A stretch of 5,314 nt of DNA, from positions 1-5,314 of the forward strand of contig CANQLQ010000155.1 in NCBI GenBank assembly GCA_947624755.1, written 5' to 3'. This DNA is from an uncultured Clostridia bacterium (GTDB taxonomy: Bacteria > Bacillota > Clostridia > Oscillospirales > Acutalibacteraceae). Positions 1 through 5,314 of this stretch are shown in pieces (within the stretch, counting starts at the first letter, position 1; each line of letters starts with the position of its first letter). The position numbers and the translations under genes are program-made. Below the pieces are notes generated by a model, which was given only the letters and a program-made list of their open reading frames with translations, did not search any database and was not told the origin of the DNA.

Positions 1-150
1 GGTTCAGCACCAAGCCGTGCCGTGGGGCAAGTGGTAAAGGCTTACATAAATCCACCCCACGTAATTGCCGCACGCCATGCGTGCCGATGCCCGCCACGCT
101 ATGCGTGCCTCACTAATTATGTCACCCCGAATTAATCAGCGCTTCCTTAA
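1..150 (-). repeat. GC-rich hairpin repeat unit (copy A), continues past left edge
   Basis: Read on the minus strand from 150 downwards, this begins with TTAAGGAAGCGCTGATTAAT (150-131). It is followed by a TAATT/AATTA pair enclosing two small hairpins: CACGC/GCGTG with a 3-base loop (95-107) and GCACGC/GCGTGC with a 3-base loop (70-84). The two hairpins are direct copies about 24 bases apart. A further 7-base stem, CGTGGGG (21-27) with CCCCACG (55-61), lies beyond them. Bases from 150 to about 56 align with 4481-4549 on the opposite strand, sharing both edges but differing in the hairpin core. It lies directly downstream of the protease gene and supplies its stop codon. No T-run follows the hairpins, so it is not a canonical terminator, although the stems could protect a transcript end. 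No gene is visible in 1-146. The other end of the element is outside the window. Confidence 0.7.
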
Positions 151-1457
151 TAAAATCCTATGCCCGAAACAAGCTTCCAAATATCGCTTGCGGCAATAAT
201 AGCCATAAATGCCAAAAGAAGAACCATTCCTGCCGCATGGATCCAGTTTTCATATTTCGGCGCAATAGGCTTTCTGAAAATCAGTTCAACGATCATAAAG
301 AACAATCTGCCGCCGTCAAGAGCGGGAATCGGAAGAAGATTGAAAAGTCCGATGTTTATTGTAATAAGAGCCATAATCATAAGGAGTCCCGAAATATCAG
401 CCGATTTAACGCTTTCTTCGGCAACATCGGTAATAACCGAAACCGTGCCTATTGGGCCTGCAAGGTCGTTGAGGCCGTAATTGCCGCGAATCAAATCGAA
501 CAAGCTGAGATAAACAAGTCTTGACATTGAAAGGGCATATTTGAACCCGCCCCCGACAACATTAAAGAAGTTTTTTTCCTGACCGAGTATAACGAAGTCA
601 AAAACCGTCACCGTTGCAAGCTGAACATCGTTTACTTCAACTTCGCCCTGATTGCGAAGTACAACAAAGTCAATTTTGTGGTCTTTGTCGGACGAAACCT
701 CATTGGCAAGCTCCTGCTGATTTTTTATATCTTTGCCGTTGATTTTGAGAATCTTGTCACCTTCTTCAAGCTTTGCCCTTTTCATGTTGGCGCTGAGACC
801 CGAAATTTGAAGATTCTTGTCATAAGAAAAATTCCCGCCTGTGCGTACCGCAAAGTTAACTTCGGGAAGTTCGGTTTTTACACCGTCTCTTTCAACCACA
901 AAGCTGTATTTGCCTGTGTTGTTCCTTTGCATCAGAAAACTTATATCATAATCGGAAAAAACATGTTTCCCGTCAATTTTAAGAATTTTATCGTTTTCGC
1001 GAAGACCGTTTTCGCTGTTGCTGACCGCAGTTTCGTGGAACTGTAGAATATAATTTGTACCTACATAATCGTCACTTCCGACAAGAAAACAGCAGACAAT
1101 AATGCCAAGTATAATATTAAAAGTCGCACCCGCAACAACAATAATAATTCTTTGCCAAAGCTTTTTGTTGCAGAATGCGTTTTTATCTTCGCTTTTTTCG
1201 TCCTCACCTTCCATACTGACAAAACCGCCAATCGGAAAAAGGCGAAGCGCATACTTTGTTTCTTTTCCCTGCTTTTTTAAAATTGTAGGTCCCATGCCGA
1301 TTGCAAATTCATTTACCTTGACACCAAAAATCTTTGCAAAAATGAAATGACCAAATTCATGAATTATAATAATAAGTCCAAAAAATAAAACAGCAAGAAT
1401 TATCGGCCAGGCTTTTGACCAAATCGCACCGAGGGTCGTAAGTATCTGTATATTCAA
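147..1457 (-). CDS. rasP: RasP/RseP family site-2 zinc metalloprotease
   Basis: A 436-residue intramembrane protease that cleaves membrane-embedded substrates such as anti-sigma factors and signal-peptide remnants within the bilayer. The first membrane segment (about 17-32) runs into the zinc motif HEFGH (33-37; H33, E34, H37). The second catalytic motif, with the zinc-binding Asp, is NLLPIPALDGG (373-383; D381) in the C-terminal membrane region (about 355-425). A GGFV loop lies at 77-80. Two PDZ-like cores follow one another, around 150-195 (ENDKILKIDGK) and 228-280 (EGDKILKINGK), giving a RseP-like two-PDZ layout. The start is TTG. It is preferred because GGAAGGTGAT sits just upstream and the first ATG (residue 55) would remove the zinc site. 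The gap to dxr is 63 bases. The stop TAA lies inside the flanking repeat. The family is certain; the symbol could equally be rseP, and the substrates are unknown. Confidence 0.96.
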   Translation of the reverse strand: MNIQILTTLGAIWSKAWPIILAVLFFGLIIIIHEFGHFIFAKIFGVKVNEFAIGMGPTILKKQGKETKYALRLFPIGGFVSMEGEDEKSEDKNAFCNKKLWQRIIIVVAGATFNIILGIIVCCFLVGSDDYVGTNYILQFHETAVSNSENGLRENDKILKIDGKHVFSDYDISFLMQRNNTGKYSFVVERDGVKTELPEVNFAVRTGGNFSYDKNLQISGLSANMKRAKLEEGDKILKINGKDIKNQQELANEVSSDKDHKIDFVVLRNQGEVEVNDVQLATVTVFDFVILGQEKNFFNVVGGGFKYALSMSRLVYLSLFDLIRGNYGLNDLAGPIGTVSVITDVAEESVKSADISGLLMIMALITINIGLFNLLPIPALDGGRLFFMIVELIFRKPIAPKYENWIHAAGMVLLLAFMAIIAASDIWKLVSGIGFY

Positions 1458-1460
1458 TAA

Positions 1461-1470
1461 ATCACCTTCC
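1461..1470 (-). promoter_or_regulatory. Shine-Dalgarno site deciding the TTG start of rasP
   Basis: On the minus strand this reads GGAAGGTGAT, a strong match to the anti-Shine-Dalgarno partner. Seven bases separate AAGG from the TTG at 1457-1455. No ATG occurs before the HEFGH zinc motif, so this site makes TTG the supported start. Confidence 0.8.
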
Positions 1471-1496
1471 GTGAAAAAAATACATTTTTAAGCTTC

Positions 1497-1517
1497 AATT
1501 AATCAGCGATTCCTTAG
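1497..1517 (-). repeat. Solo copy of the dispersed repeat end
   Basis: On the minus strand it reads CTAAGGAATCGCTGATTAAT. It is close to the right end of the element at 4713-4732 (one difference in 20) and to the copy at 131-150. Only the end sequence is present: the 40 bases on its inner side show no recognisable relation to copies A or B and hold the rasP ribosome binding site. Its outer end is 3 bases beyond the dxr stop codon. It could be the remnant of an excised element or a stand-alone motif. Confidence 0.75.
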
Positions 1518-1520
1518 CCG

Positions 1521-2669
1521 TTATTTAACCGTTCTGAATACATACTCTCTCGCCTTTTTATCTGCATCGAGAACATCTTCAAGGGTATAATCGTCTTTGC
1601 TTTGACCGCTTTTAACGGCGCAGGAAACAAGCTGTGCAATATCAAGAAATCTTATTTTACCCTGACGGAAAAGGAAATTCGCCGCTTCATTTGCACCGTT
1701 TGCAATTGCAGGATAAAGTCCGCCTTTGTTTATTGCATCACGGCAGATATTAATACATTTGAAAGTATCATAGTCCGGTTTATGGAAAGTAAGAGTGCCG
1801 TAATCGGCAAGGCTGAGCTTTTTAACGGGAGACTCATATCTTTCGGGGTAGGTCAGAGCATACTGAATAGGAATCCTCATATCGGGAACACCGAGTTGAG
1901 CGATAACGGAATTGTCTCTGTATTCAATAAGCGAATGGATAACGCTTTCGCGGTGAACGACTATGTCAACCATATCGGGTGAAACATCAAAAAGAAAAAC
2001 CGCTTCAATAAGTTCAAGCCCTTTATTCATAATAGTAGCGGAATCAATGGTAATTTTTGCGCCCATGCTCCAGTTTGGGTGCTTTAGCGCCTGAGCTACG
2101 GTTACGTCACGAAGCTCATCCGCGGTTTTTCCGAAAAAAGGTCCGCCCGAGGCTGTTAATATGATTGACTGAAGCTCTTCTTTTTTATTCATGCCTTGGA
2201 GGCACTGAAAAATTGCCGAATGCTCGCTGTCAACGGGCAAAATGTCTACGCCGTATTCTTTTGCGGTTTTTGTGACAAGGCTGCCGCCGGCAACAAGAGT
2301 TTCCTTGTTTGCAAGGGCAATTTTTTTCTTTGCTTTAATTGCCGTAAGAGTCGGTCTAAGACCTGCCATTCCGACAACGGAGTTAATTACGGTATCGGCT
2401 TCTTTTGCCGCCGCACATTCACAAACTCCGTCCATACCGCAAAGGATTTTTGTCCCTGTGTCTCTAACCCTTTCTCTTAGCTCTTTTGCCGATTTTTCGT
2501 CAACCATTGCGGCAAATTTCGGTTTCCATTGTCTGATTTGTTTTTCTATTATATCAACATTTGAATTGGCGGTGAGAGCCACAACATCATAATTTCTTTT
2601 TTTCGCAACGTCAAGTGACTGAGAGCCGATTGAGCCGGTTGAACCGAGAATTGAAATTTTTTGCGTCAT
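1521..2669 (-). CDS. dxr: 1-deoxy-D-xylulose 5-phosphate reductoisomerase
   Basis: A cytosolic enzyme of 382 residues that rearranges and reduces DXP to 2-C-methyl-D-erythritol 4-phosphate with NADPH. This is the committed step of the MEP isoprenoid pathway and the target of fosmidomycin. Visible motifs are the NADPH-binding GSTGSIG (9-15), ALANKETLV (118-126), the metal ligands in VDSEHSA (D147, E149), SGGPF (174-178), the flexible-loop HPNWSMG (197-203; W200) and MNKGLELIEA (214-223; K216 and likely metal ligand E219). Length is normal for the family. The ATG is chosen because it gives the family-typical N-terminus MTQKISILGSTG. An in-frame TTG eight codons upstream (2693) has an SD-like AAGGA before it and cannot be wholly excluded, but it would add an atypical basic tail. 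The gap to cdsA is 40 bases. Its product eventually feeds the C5 units used by UppS. Confidence 0.97.
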   Translation of the reverse strand: MTQKISILGSTGSIGSQSLDVAKKRNYDVVALTANSNVDIIEKQIRQWKPKFAAMVDEKSAKELRERVRDTGTKILCGMDGVCECAAAKEADTVINSVVGMAGLRPTLTAIKAKKKIALANKETLVAGGSLVTKTAKEYGVDILPVDSEHSAIFQCLQGMNKKEELQSIILTASGGPFFGKTADELRDVTVAQALKHPNWSMGAKITIDSATIMNKGLELIEAVFLFDVSPDMVDIVVHRESVIHSLIEYRDNSVIAQLGVPDMRIPIQYALTYPERYESPVKKLSLADYGTLTFHKPDYDTFKCINICRDAINKGGLYPAIANGANEAANFLFRQGKIRFLDIAQLVSCAVKSGQSKDDYTLEDVLDADKKAREYVFRTVK

Positions 2670-2677
2670 AAACGTAA

Positions 2678-2688
2678 TCCGTCCTTTC
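2678..2688 (-). promoter_or_regulatory. Ribosome binding site of dxr
   Basis: On the minus strand, GAAAGGACGGA precedes the ATG at 2669. AGGA is 12 bases away, which is long, while the second GGA is 8 bases away. The site supports the ATG start, but less strongly than the rasP or uppS sites support theirs. Confidence 0.5.
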
Positions 2689-2695
2689 TTCAAAT

Positions 2696-2707
2696 GTGCT
2701 TCCTTAA
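2696..2707 (-). repeat. Possible degenerate copy of the dispersed repeat end
   Basis: The minus strand reads TTAAGGAAGCAC. It differs by one base from the first 12 bases of the copy at 131-150 and by one from the left end of the element at 4481. The following GATTAAT part is missing. It starts 2 bases after the cdsA stop, in the same position and orientation as the solo copy after dxr. Because it is short and purine-rich it could also be chance, or an upstream SD-like sequence for the alternative TTG of dxr. Confidence 0.4.
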
Positions 2708-2709
2708 CA

Positions 2710-3615
2710 TCATTTGTAAATTATCTCTAAAATTCCGTAAAGAACCGGAAGGACAAACAAGCAACTGTCAAAGCGGTCTACAATTCCGCCGTGACCGGGA
2801 AGAAGATTGCTGTAATCCTTGATACCTACGTTCCTTTTGAGAACCGAGGCGGCAAGGTCGCCGAACATACTTACAATTGAAAGAACAACGGAAACCGCGA
2901 TTGCGGCAAGATATTTTATACTTCCTTCTCCCATAAGATTGCTGTGTCCCATTTTACCAAAAACAAATGAGAAAAGAGCAAAAAGAGCTATATTGACTGC
3001 GGCAGTTATAAGTGTTCCGAAAACTGCGCCTTCTACGCTCTTCTTCGGGCTGATATTCGGAGTCATTTTATGCTTTCCTATCTTTCTTCCCACAAGGAAA
3101 GCAAAGCTGTCGGTTACCCACGAGCAGGTAAATGCCAGCGCAACAAGAACAAAGCCCTCATAGCGAGTAAATTCAGGATTAAGGTCTTTTATATTTTGAA
3201 GGCGGATAAAGCATGAAAGTGAATACGGAACTGCAATTGAAGCAAAAACAGCCATAACCGTATCGGTATATTTGATTTTCTGATTGAAGATAACGGTCAT
3301 AACCAGCATAGCAAGAACATAGAAGCTTAAAAGAACCTGCGGAAACGCAAGATTGATTTTAAATCCTACCGAACAAACCAAAAACGCACTGACCGCACAC
3401 GAGACGGCAAAAAGAAGCTTGCTTTTTGCACCTACTGCTTTCGTCAGCTCATAGGTTGCCATTGCCGAAACGGCGGCAATAATTAAAGTGTAGCCAATTG
3501 TAAAATCTGCAATAATGGTTGCAAGAAAAACAATAAGACCGGCAACAATTATAAGCGTTGATTTTGTTCTTTCCCCTTTAAATCCCCTTTTCTTTTTTAC
3601 TTTCTCTTTACTCAT
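2710..3615 (-). CDS. cdsA: Phosphatidate cytidylyltransferase (CDP-diglyceride synthase)
   Basis: An integral membrane enzyme of 301 residues that converts phosphatidic acid and CTP to CDP-diacylglycerol and pyrophosphate, the entry point to phosphatidylglycerol and other phospholipids. A strongly basic N-terminal stretch (1-18) is followed by about eight hydrophobic segments, roughly 19-37, 39-55, 66-84, 94-110, 117-137, 154-174, 198-220 and 233-258. Family motifs are WVTDSFAFLVGRKIG (166-180), SPKKSVEG (189-196), FGDLAASVLKR (251-261), KD (266-267) and the C-terminal signature PGHGGIVDRFDS (273-284) with its metal-binding aspartates. The ATG start has only a weak GGT-type Shine-Dalgarno match, but no better start is available. 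It lies 115 bases after uppS behind a promoter-like sequence, and 40 bases before dxr. The gene appears complete. Confidence 0.96.
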   Translation of the reverse strand: MSKEKVKKKRGFKGERTKSTLIIVAGLIVFLATIIADFTIGYTLIIAAVSAMATYELTKAVGAKSKLLFAVSCAVSAFLVCSVGFKINLAFPQVLLSFYVLAMLVMTVIFNQKIKYTDTVMAVFASIAVPYSLSCFIRLQNIKDLNPEFTRYEGFVLVALAFTCSWVTDSFAFLVGRKIGKHKMTPNISPKKSVEGAVFGTLITAAVNIALFALFSFVFGKMGHSNLMGEGSIKYLAAIAVSVVLSIVSMFGDLAASVLKRNVGIKDYSNLLPGHGGIVDRFDSCLFVLPVLYGILEIIYK

Positions 3616-3680
3616 AAATTTACCAAAAATCCAAATGATTTTTACCTTTCAGTTTTTATAATAACCGCTTACTGTGCGAT

Positions 3681-3709
3681 ATTTTATCTATTATAAATGA
3701 TTGTGTTAA
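3681..3709 (-). promoter_or_regulatory. Candidate sigma-A-type promoter for cdsA-dxr-rasP
   Basis: On the minus strand TTAACA (3709-3704) and TAAAAT (3686-3681) are separated by 17 bases. Each matches its consensus hexamer at five of six positions. It lies in the uppS-cdsA spacer, with an expected start near 3673 and a leader of about 60 bases. The spacer is very AT-rich, so chance matches are possible. It could be an internal promoter added to read-through from upstream. Nothing else is evident in 3616-3730. Confidence 0.45.
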
Positions 3710-3730
3710 AACAAAATTAAAATATGAAAT

Positions 3731-4453
3731 TTATACACCGCCGAAACGTCTGTTTCTTTTAAGAAAGGCTTCTATAGCCCTGTCGAGGTCAGCCGGTGTA
3801 TAGTCCGGCCAAAGAATATCGTCATAGAAAAATTCGGCGTAAGCGGCCTGCCAGATAAGAAAATTTGAAAGTCTGTATTCGCCGCTCGGCCTTATAATAA
3901 GGTCGGGGTCAGGCTGATTTGCGGTATAAAGTCCGGCAGAAATCATATCTTCTGTAATATCCTTAGGCTGGAGTTCACCGTTTTTTACTTTTTCGGCAAG
4001 CTCTTTTGCACTTTTTACAATTTCGGCTCTGCCGCCATAGTTTACAGCGATATTTATATGGATTTTATCCTTGTCGTTGCTGCGGCTTTCGACAATATCC
4101 ATAAGTGTCACAATATCCTCGGGCATACCTTCTCTTGAGCCGATGAAGCGGATATTATAGCCTGCGGCTTCATTTTCTTCTTCACGTTCTTCCATTTCAC
4201 CGAGATAAACGCGCAGAAGATCCATAATTTTACCGACTTCTTTTTCGCTTCTTTTCCAGTTCTCGGTTGAAAAAGCATAGAAGGTCATATATTTTATGCC
4301 TATGTCGGAAGCATACTGACAGATTTTACGAAATACCTCAGCGCCAACCTTATGTCCTTCGGTACGCTCAAGTCCTCTTTTTTTTGCCCATCTTCCGTTG
4401 CCGTCCATAATTATTGCAATATGTTCGGGCAGAACTTCAAATTTTTTGTCCAT
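3731..4453 (-). CDS. uppS: Isoprenyl transferase (undecaprenyl diphosphate synthase)
   Basis: A 240-residue cis-prenyltransferase that extends farnesyl diphosphate with isopentenyl diphosphate to C55 undecaprenyl diphosphate, precursor of the lipid carrier for peptidoglycan and other wall polymers. It acts at the cytoplasmic membrane face. Motifs are IMDGNGRWA (15-23) with catalytic D17, GHKVG (33-37), FYAFSTENWKR (58-68), HINIAVNYGGRAE (132-144) and the substrate-binding region PDLIIRPSGEYRLSNFLIWQ (183-202) with R188 and R194. The last motif has RPSGE where many relatives have RTSGE or RTGGE, a minor variant. Length is usual. The ATG at 4453 is chosen because GGAGG lies 5 bases upstream; an in-frame TTG at 4477 would overlap the spacer and lacks support. 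A terminator-like structure and an inverted-repeat element separate it from frr, so it may need its own promoter. Confidence 0.97.
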   Translation of the reverse strand: MDKKFEVLPEHIAIIMDGNGRWAKKRGLERTEGHKVGAEVFRKICQYASDIGIKYMTFYAFSTENWKRSEKEVGKIMDLLRVYLGEMEEREEENEAAGYNIRFIGSREGMPEDIVTLMDIVESRSNDKDKIHINIAVNYGGRAEIVKSAKELAEKVKNGELQPKDITEDMISAGLYTANQPDPDLIIRPSGEYRLSNFLIWQAAYAEFFYDDILWPDYTPADLDRAIEAFLKRNRRFGGV

Positions 4454-4458
4454 ATATA

Positions 4459-4463
4459 CCTCC
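4459..4463 (-). promoter_or_regulatory. Shine-Dalgarno site of uppS
   Basis: The minus strand reads GGAGG, 5 bases before the ATG, which fixes the start at 4453 rather than the upstream TTG. The outer end of the inverted-repeat element lies only 17 bases further upstream, so the element forms most of any uppS leader transcribed through it. Confidence 0.85.
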
Positions 4464-4480
4464 GTTTTTGAAAACAATAA

Positions 4481-4549
4481 TTAGGGAAGCACTGATTAAT
4501 TCAGAGTGCCCTAATTGGCGGCAGGCATCGCCTGCATGAATTACGCGAG
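4481..4549 (+). repeat. Repeat unit copy B, homologous to copy A
   Basis: On the plus strand it starts TTAGGGAAGCACTGATTAAT and continues with a GxGTGxCxTAATT stretch shared with copy A. Then come a hairpin GCAGGC/GCCTGC with loop ATC (4521-4535) and AATTACGCG. Copy A has the same edges, but two hairpin units where B has one. The stem differs from the copy A stem at one pair, C:G in A and G:C in B, so pairing is kept. This unit forms the left part of the larger inverted-repeat element. Confidence 0.7.
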
Positions 4550-4732
4550 ATAGAAATTATATAAAAATATAATTTTACACCGCGAAAACACTCTATTCCT
4601 AATCTTAAAGCATCTTTTTTATATTCCAAAAATTTGAGTCAATACTTTGTGTATTAACGAGAATTTTTGGGCAAAATGACGGAATAATTTACCGTCAAGC
4701 AGGGCAGCTTGTATTAATCAGCGATTCCTTAA
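4481..4732. mobile_element. MITE-like element with terminal inverted repeats, non-coding
   Basis: The left end TTAGGGAAGCACTGATTAAT (4481-4500) and the right end ATTAATCAGCGATTCCTTAA (4713-4732) are inverted copies matching at 17 of 20 positions. The 252-base element encodes no protein. Its interior holds the GC hairpin of copy B, a perfect 9-base AT stem with a 4-base loop (4554-4575) and smaller stems at 4678-4698 (TGACGG/CCGTCA) and 4642-4656 (AATAC/GTATT). A flanking TAATT occurs at 4478-4482 and 4730-4734, but it is low-complexity and one base out of register, so it is weak evidence for a target duplication. The small size, inverted ends and lack of a transposase fit a MITE moved in trans. 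Alternatively it is two separate repeat ends facing each other. With the flanking terminator it fills the frr-uppS gap. Confidence 0.6.
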
Positions 4733-4747
4733 TTTAATTATGAGCTT

Positions 4748-4784
4748 AAAAAGGCTGCCTTGCACTTTTCGTGACAAAACAGCC
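4748..4784 (-). terminator. Likely intrinsic terminator downstream of frr
   Basis: On the minus strand GGCTG (4784-4780) pairs with CAGCC (4757-4753), with inner pairing TTG/CAA and CAC/GTG around a 5-base loop. It is followed directly by TTTTT (4752-4748). The stem has a symmetric 2-base bubble and a one-base bulge, so its strength is uncertain. It lies 25 bases beyond the frr stop and would end, or reduce, transcription before uppS. Confidence 0.55.
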
Positions 4785-4787
4785 AAC

Positions 4788-4810
4788 AGACGAAGCGGTA
4801 AACTTCGTCT
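4788..4810. repeat. Perfect inverted repeat at the frr stop codon
   Basis: AGACGAAG (4788-4795) and CTTCGTCT (4803-4810) form a perfect 8-base stem with a 7-base loop. The outer base is part of the frr TGA codon. It stands just ahead of the terminator-like hairpin and has no T-run of its own. It may stabilise the mRNA end or assist termination. Confidence 0.6.
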
Positions 4811-5314
4811 CAAATTGAAAGAATTTCCTTTTCCTTTGCTTCGGCAAGGGTTTCAATTTCTTTTACAAAACCATCGGTGATTTTCTGAATTTCCTTTTCG
4901 CCGTCTTTAAGGTCATCTTCCGTAATTTCAGAATTTTTCTTCATTGCCTTGAGCTTTTCAATTGCGTCACGGCGAATTGAACGAAGAGCGACCTTTGAAT
5001 TTTCACCCATTTTCTGAATATCCTTTGCAAGCTCCTTACGTCTGTCCTCGGTAAGCGGCGGAAAGGTCAGGCGAAGAATTGAGCCGTCATTTTGGGGGTT
5101 AATGCCAATGTCCGAAGCCTGAATCGCTTTTTCAATTGCTTTAAGCACCGATTTGTCCCATGGCTGAATGGTAAGGACTCTTGCTTCGGCAACAGCTATT
5201 GTCGCAAGCTGACCTACAGGAGTTGGGGTTCCGTAATAGTCAACCGTTACTCTGTCAAGCACCTGCGGATTCGCACGGCCTGCACGAATTGCGCCGTATT
5301 CGCTTTTAAGCGCT
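4810..5314 (-). CDS. frr: Ribosome recycling factor (5' end cut off by window edge)
   Basis: This cytosolic factor works with EF-G to split post-termination ribosomes. About 168 codons are present and the reading frame stays open to the right edge, so roughly the first 15-20 residues are outside. The visible part begins ALKSEYGAIRAGRANP, the conserved RRF N-terminal helix. It continues with VDYYGTPTPVGQLA, the IQPWDK region, LRLTFPPLTEDRRKELAK and the helix containing SIRRDAIEKLK, and ends with the long C-terminal helix DLKDGEKEIQKITDGFVKEI. A GTG inside the frame (5262) is an internal valine codon, not the start. The gene probably lies downstream of pyrH outside the window, as in other Firmicutes. 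Stem-loops follow the stop, and 356 bases separate it from uppS, more than the other gaps in this cluster. Confidence 0.97.
   Translation of the reverse strand, partial: ALKSEYGAIRAGRANPQVLDRVTVDYYGTPTPVGQLATIAVAEARVLTIQPWDKSVLKAIEKAIQASDIGINPQNDGSILRLTFPPLTEDRRKELAKDIQKMGENSKVALRSIRRDAIEKLKAMKKNSEITEDDLKDGEKEIQKITDGFVKEIETLAEAKEKEILSI

Noticed and set aside
1..150. CRISPR array
   Set aside because: There are only two short hairpin copies with no regular unique spacers. The stems and edges match a dispersed intergenic repeat instead.
1061..1252. Second minus-strand frame of 63 codons inside the protease gene
   Set aside because: It overlaps the zinc protease frame out of register and shows no motif or ribosome binding site of note.
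160..1350. Plus-strand open frames over the protease gene (160-480, 237-524, 678-1046, 1102-1350)
   Set aside because: They lie antisense within a clearly conserved gene, have no recognisable motifs and fit reverse-strand shadows.
1470..1491. AT stem followed by a T-run between dxr and rasP as a terminator
   Set aside because: The stem is only A:T pairs with a 2-base loop, too weak for a terminator, and the rasP Shine-Dalgarno follows at once.
1602..3163. Plus-strand open frames over dxr and cdsA
   Set aside because: Their compositions mirror the codons of the real genes and no family motif is visible.
4556..4635. Possible uppS promoter inside the element: TTGACT near 4640, or TATAAT at 4561-4556
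   Set aside because: TTGACT has a TATAAA only 13 bases away, and the TATAAT has no -35-like hexamer at 16-18 bases. It is also part of an AT-rich perfect hairpin, so neither is a supported pair.
4454..4809. Riboswitch or structured leader for uppS
   Set aside because: The stems present belong to the inverted-repeat element and the frr terminator. I see no conserved riboswitch core and no terminator immediately before uppS.

Overview
The window carries a housekeeping gene block in which every gene is on the minus strand. Read in transcription order (high to low coordinates) it is frr (5' end cut by the window edge), uppS, cdsA, dxr and a RasP/RseP-type site-2 protease gene. This order is typical of Firmicutes. 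The AT-rich intergenic DNA, strong GGAGG-type Shine-Dalgarno sites and a well-supported TTG start suggest an anaerobic Clostridia-type genome. I cannot fix the genus from sequence alone.

Layout: 4810-5314 is ribosome recycling factor. 4454-4809 is a 356-base gap holding a stem-loop at the frr stop, a likely intrinsic terminator, and a 252-base element with 20-base terminal inverted repeats that looks like a MITE. 3731-4453 is undecaprenyl diphosphate synthase. 3616-3730 is an AT-rich spacer with a promoter-like sequence pointing at cdsA. 2710-3615 is CDP-diglyceride synthase, 1521-2669 is DXP reductoisomerase and 147-1457 is the protease. 1-146 is a GC-rich, hairpin-dense repeat that continues off the left edge. 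No other gene is visible on either strand; the other long open frames are antisense shadows of these five genes.

The genes fit together functionally. Dxr makes MEP for isoprenoid synthesis. UppS joins the isoprenoid products into the C55 lipid carrier for wall synthesis. CdsA activates phosphatidic acid for phospholipid synthesis. The protease cleaves membrane proteins. Frr recycles ribosomes after termination. The cluster therefore links translation with envelope lipid supply and membrane proteolysis.

The genes themselves are ordinary. The unexpected signal is a dispersed repeat family with the end consensus TTARGGAAKCRCTGATTAAT. It has four clear end copies and one possible degenerate copy, in four of the five non-coding stretches. 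Three of them put their outer end on or within 3 bases of a stop codon. Two longer copies share an internal small hairpin whose stem shows a paired (compensatory) base change. I found no evidence of a new enzyme system, defence locus, CRISPR array, rRNA or tRNA here.
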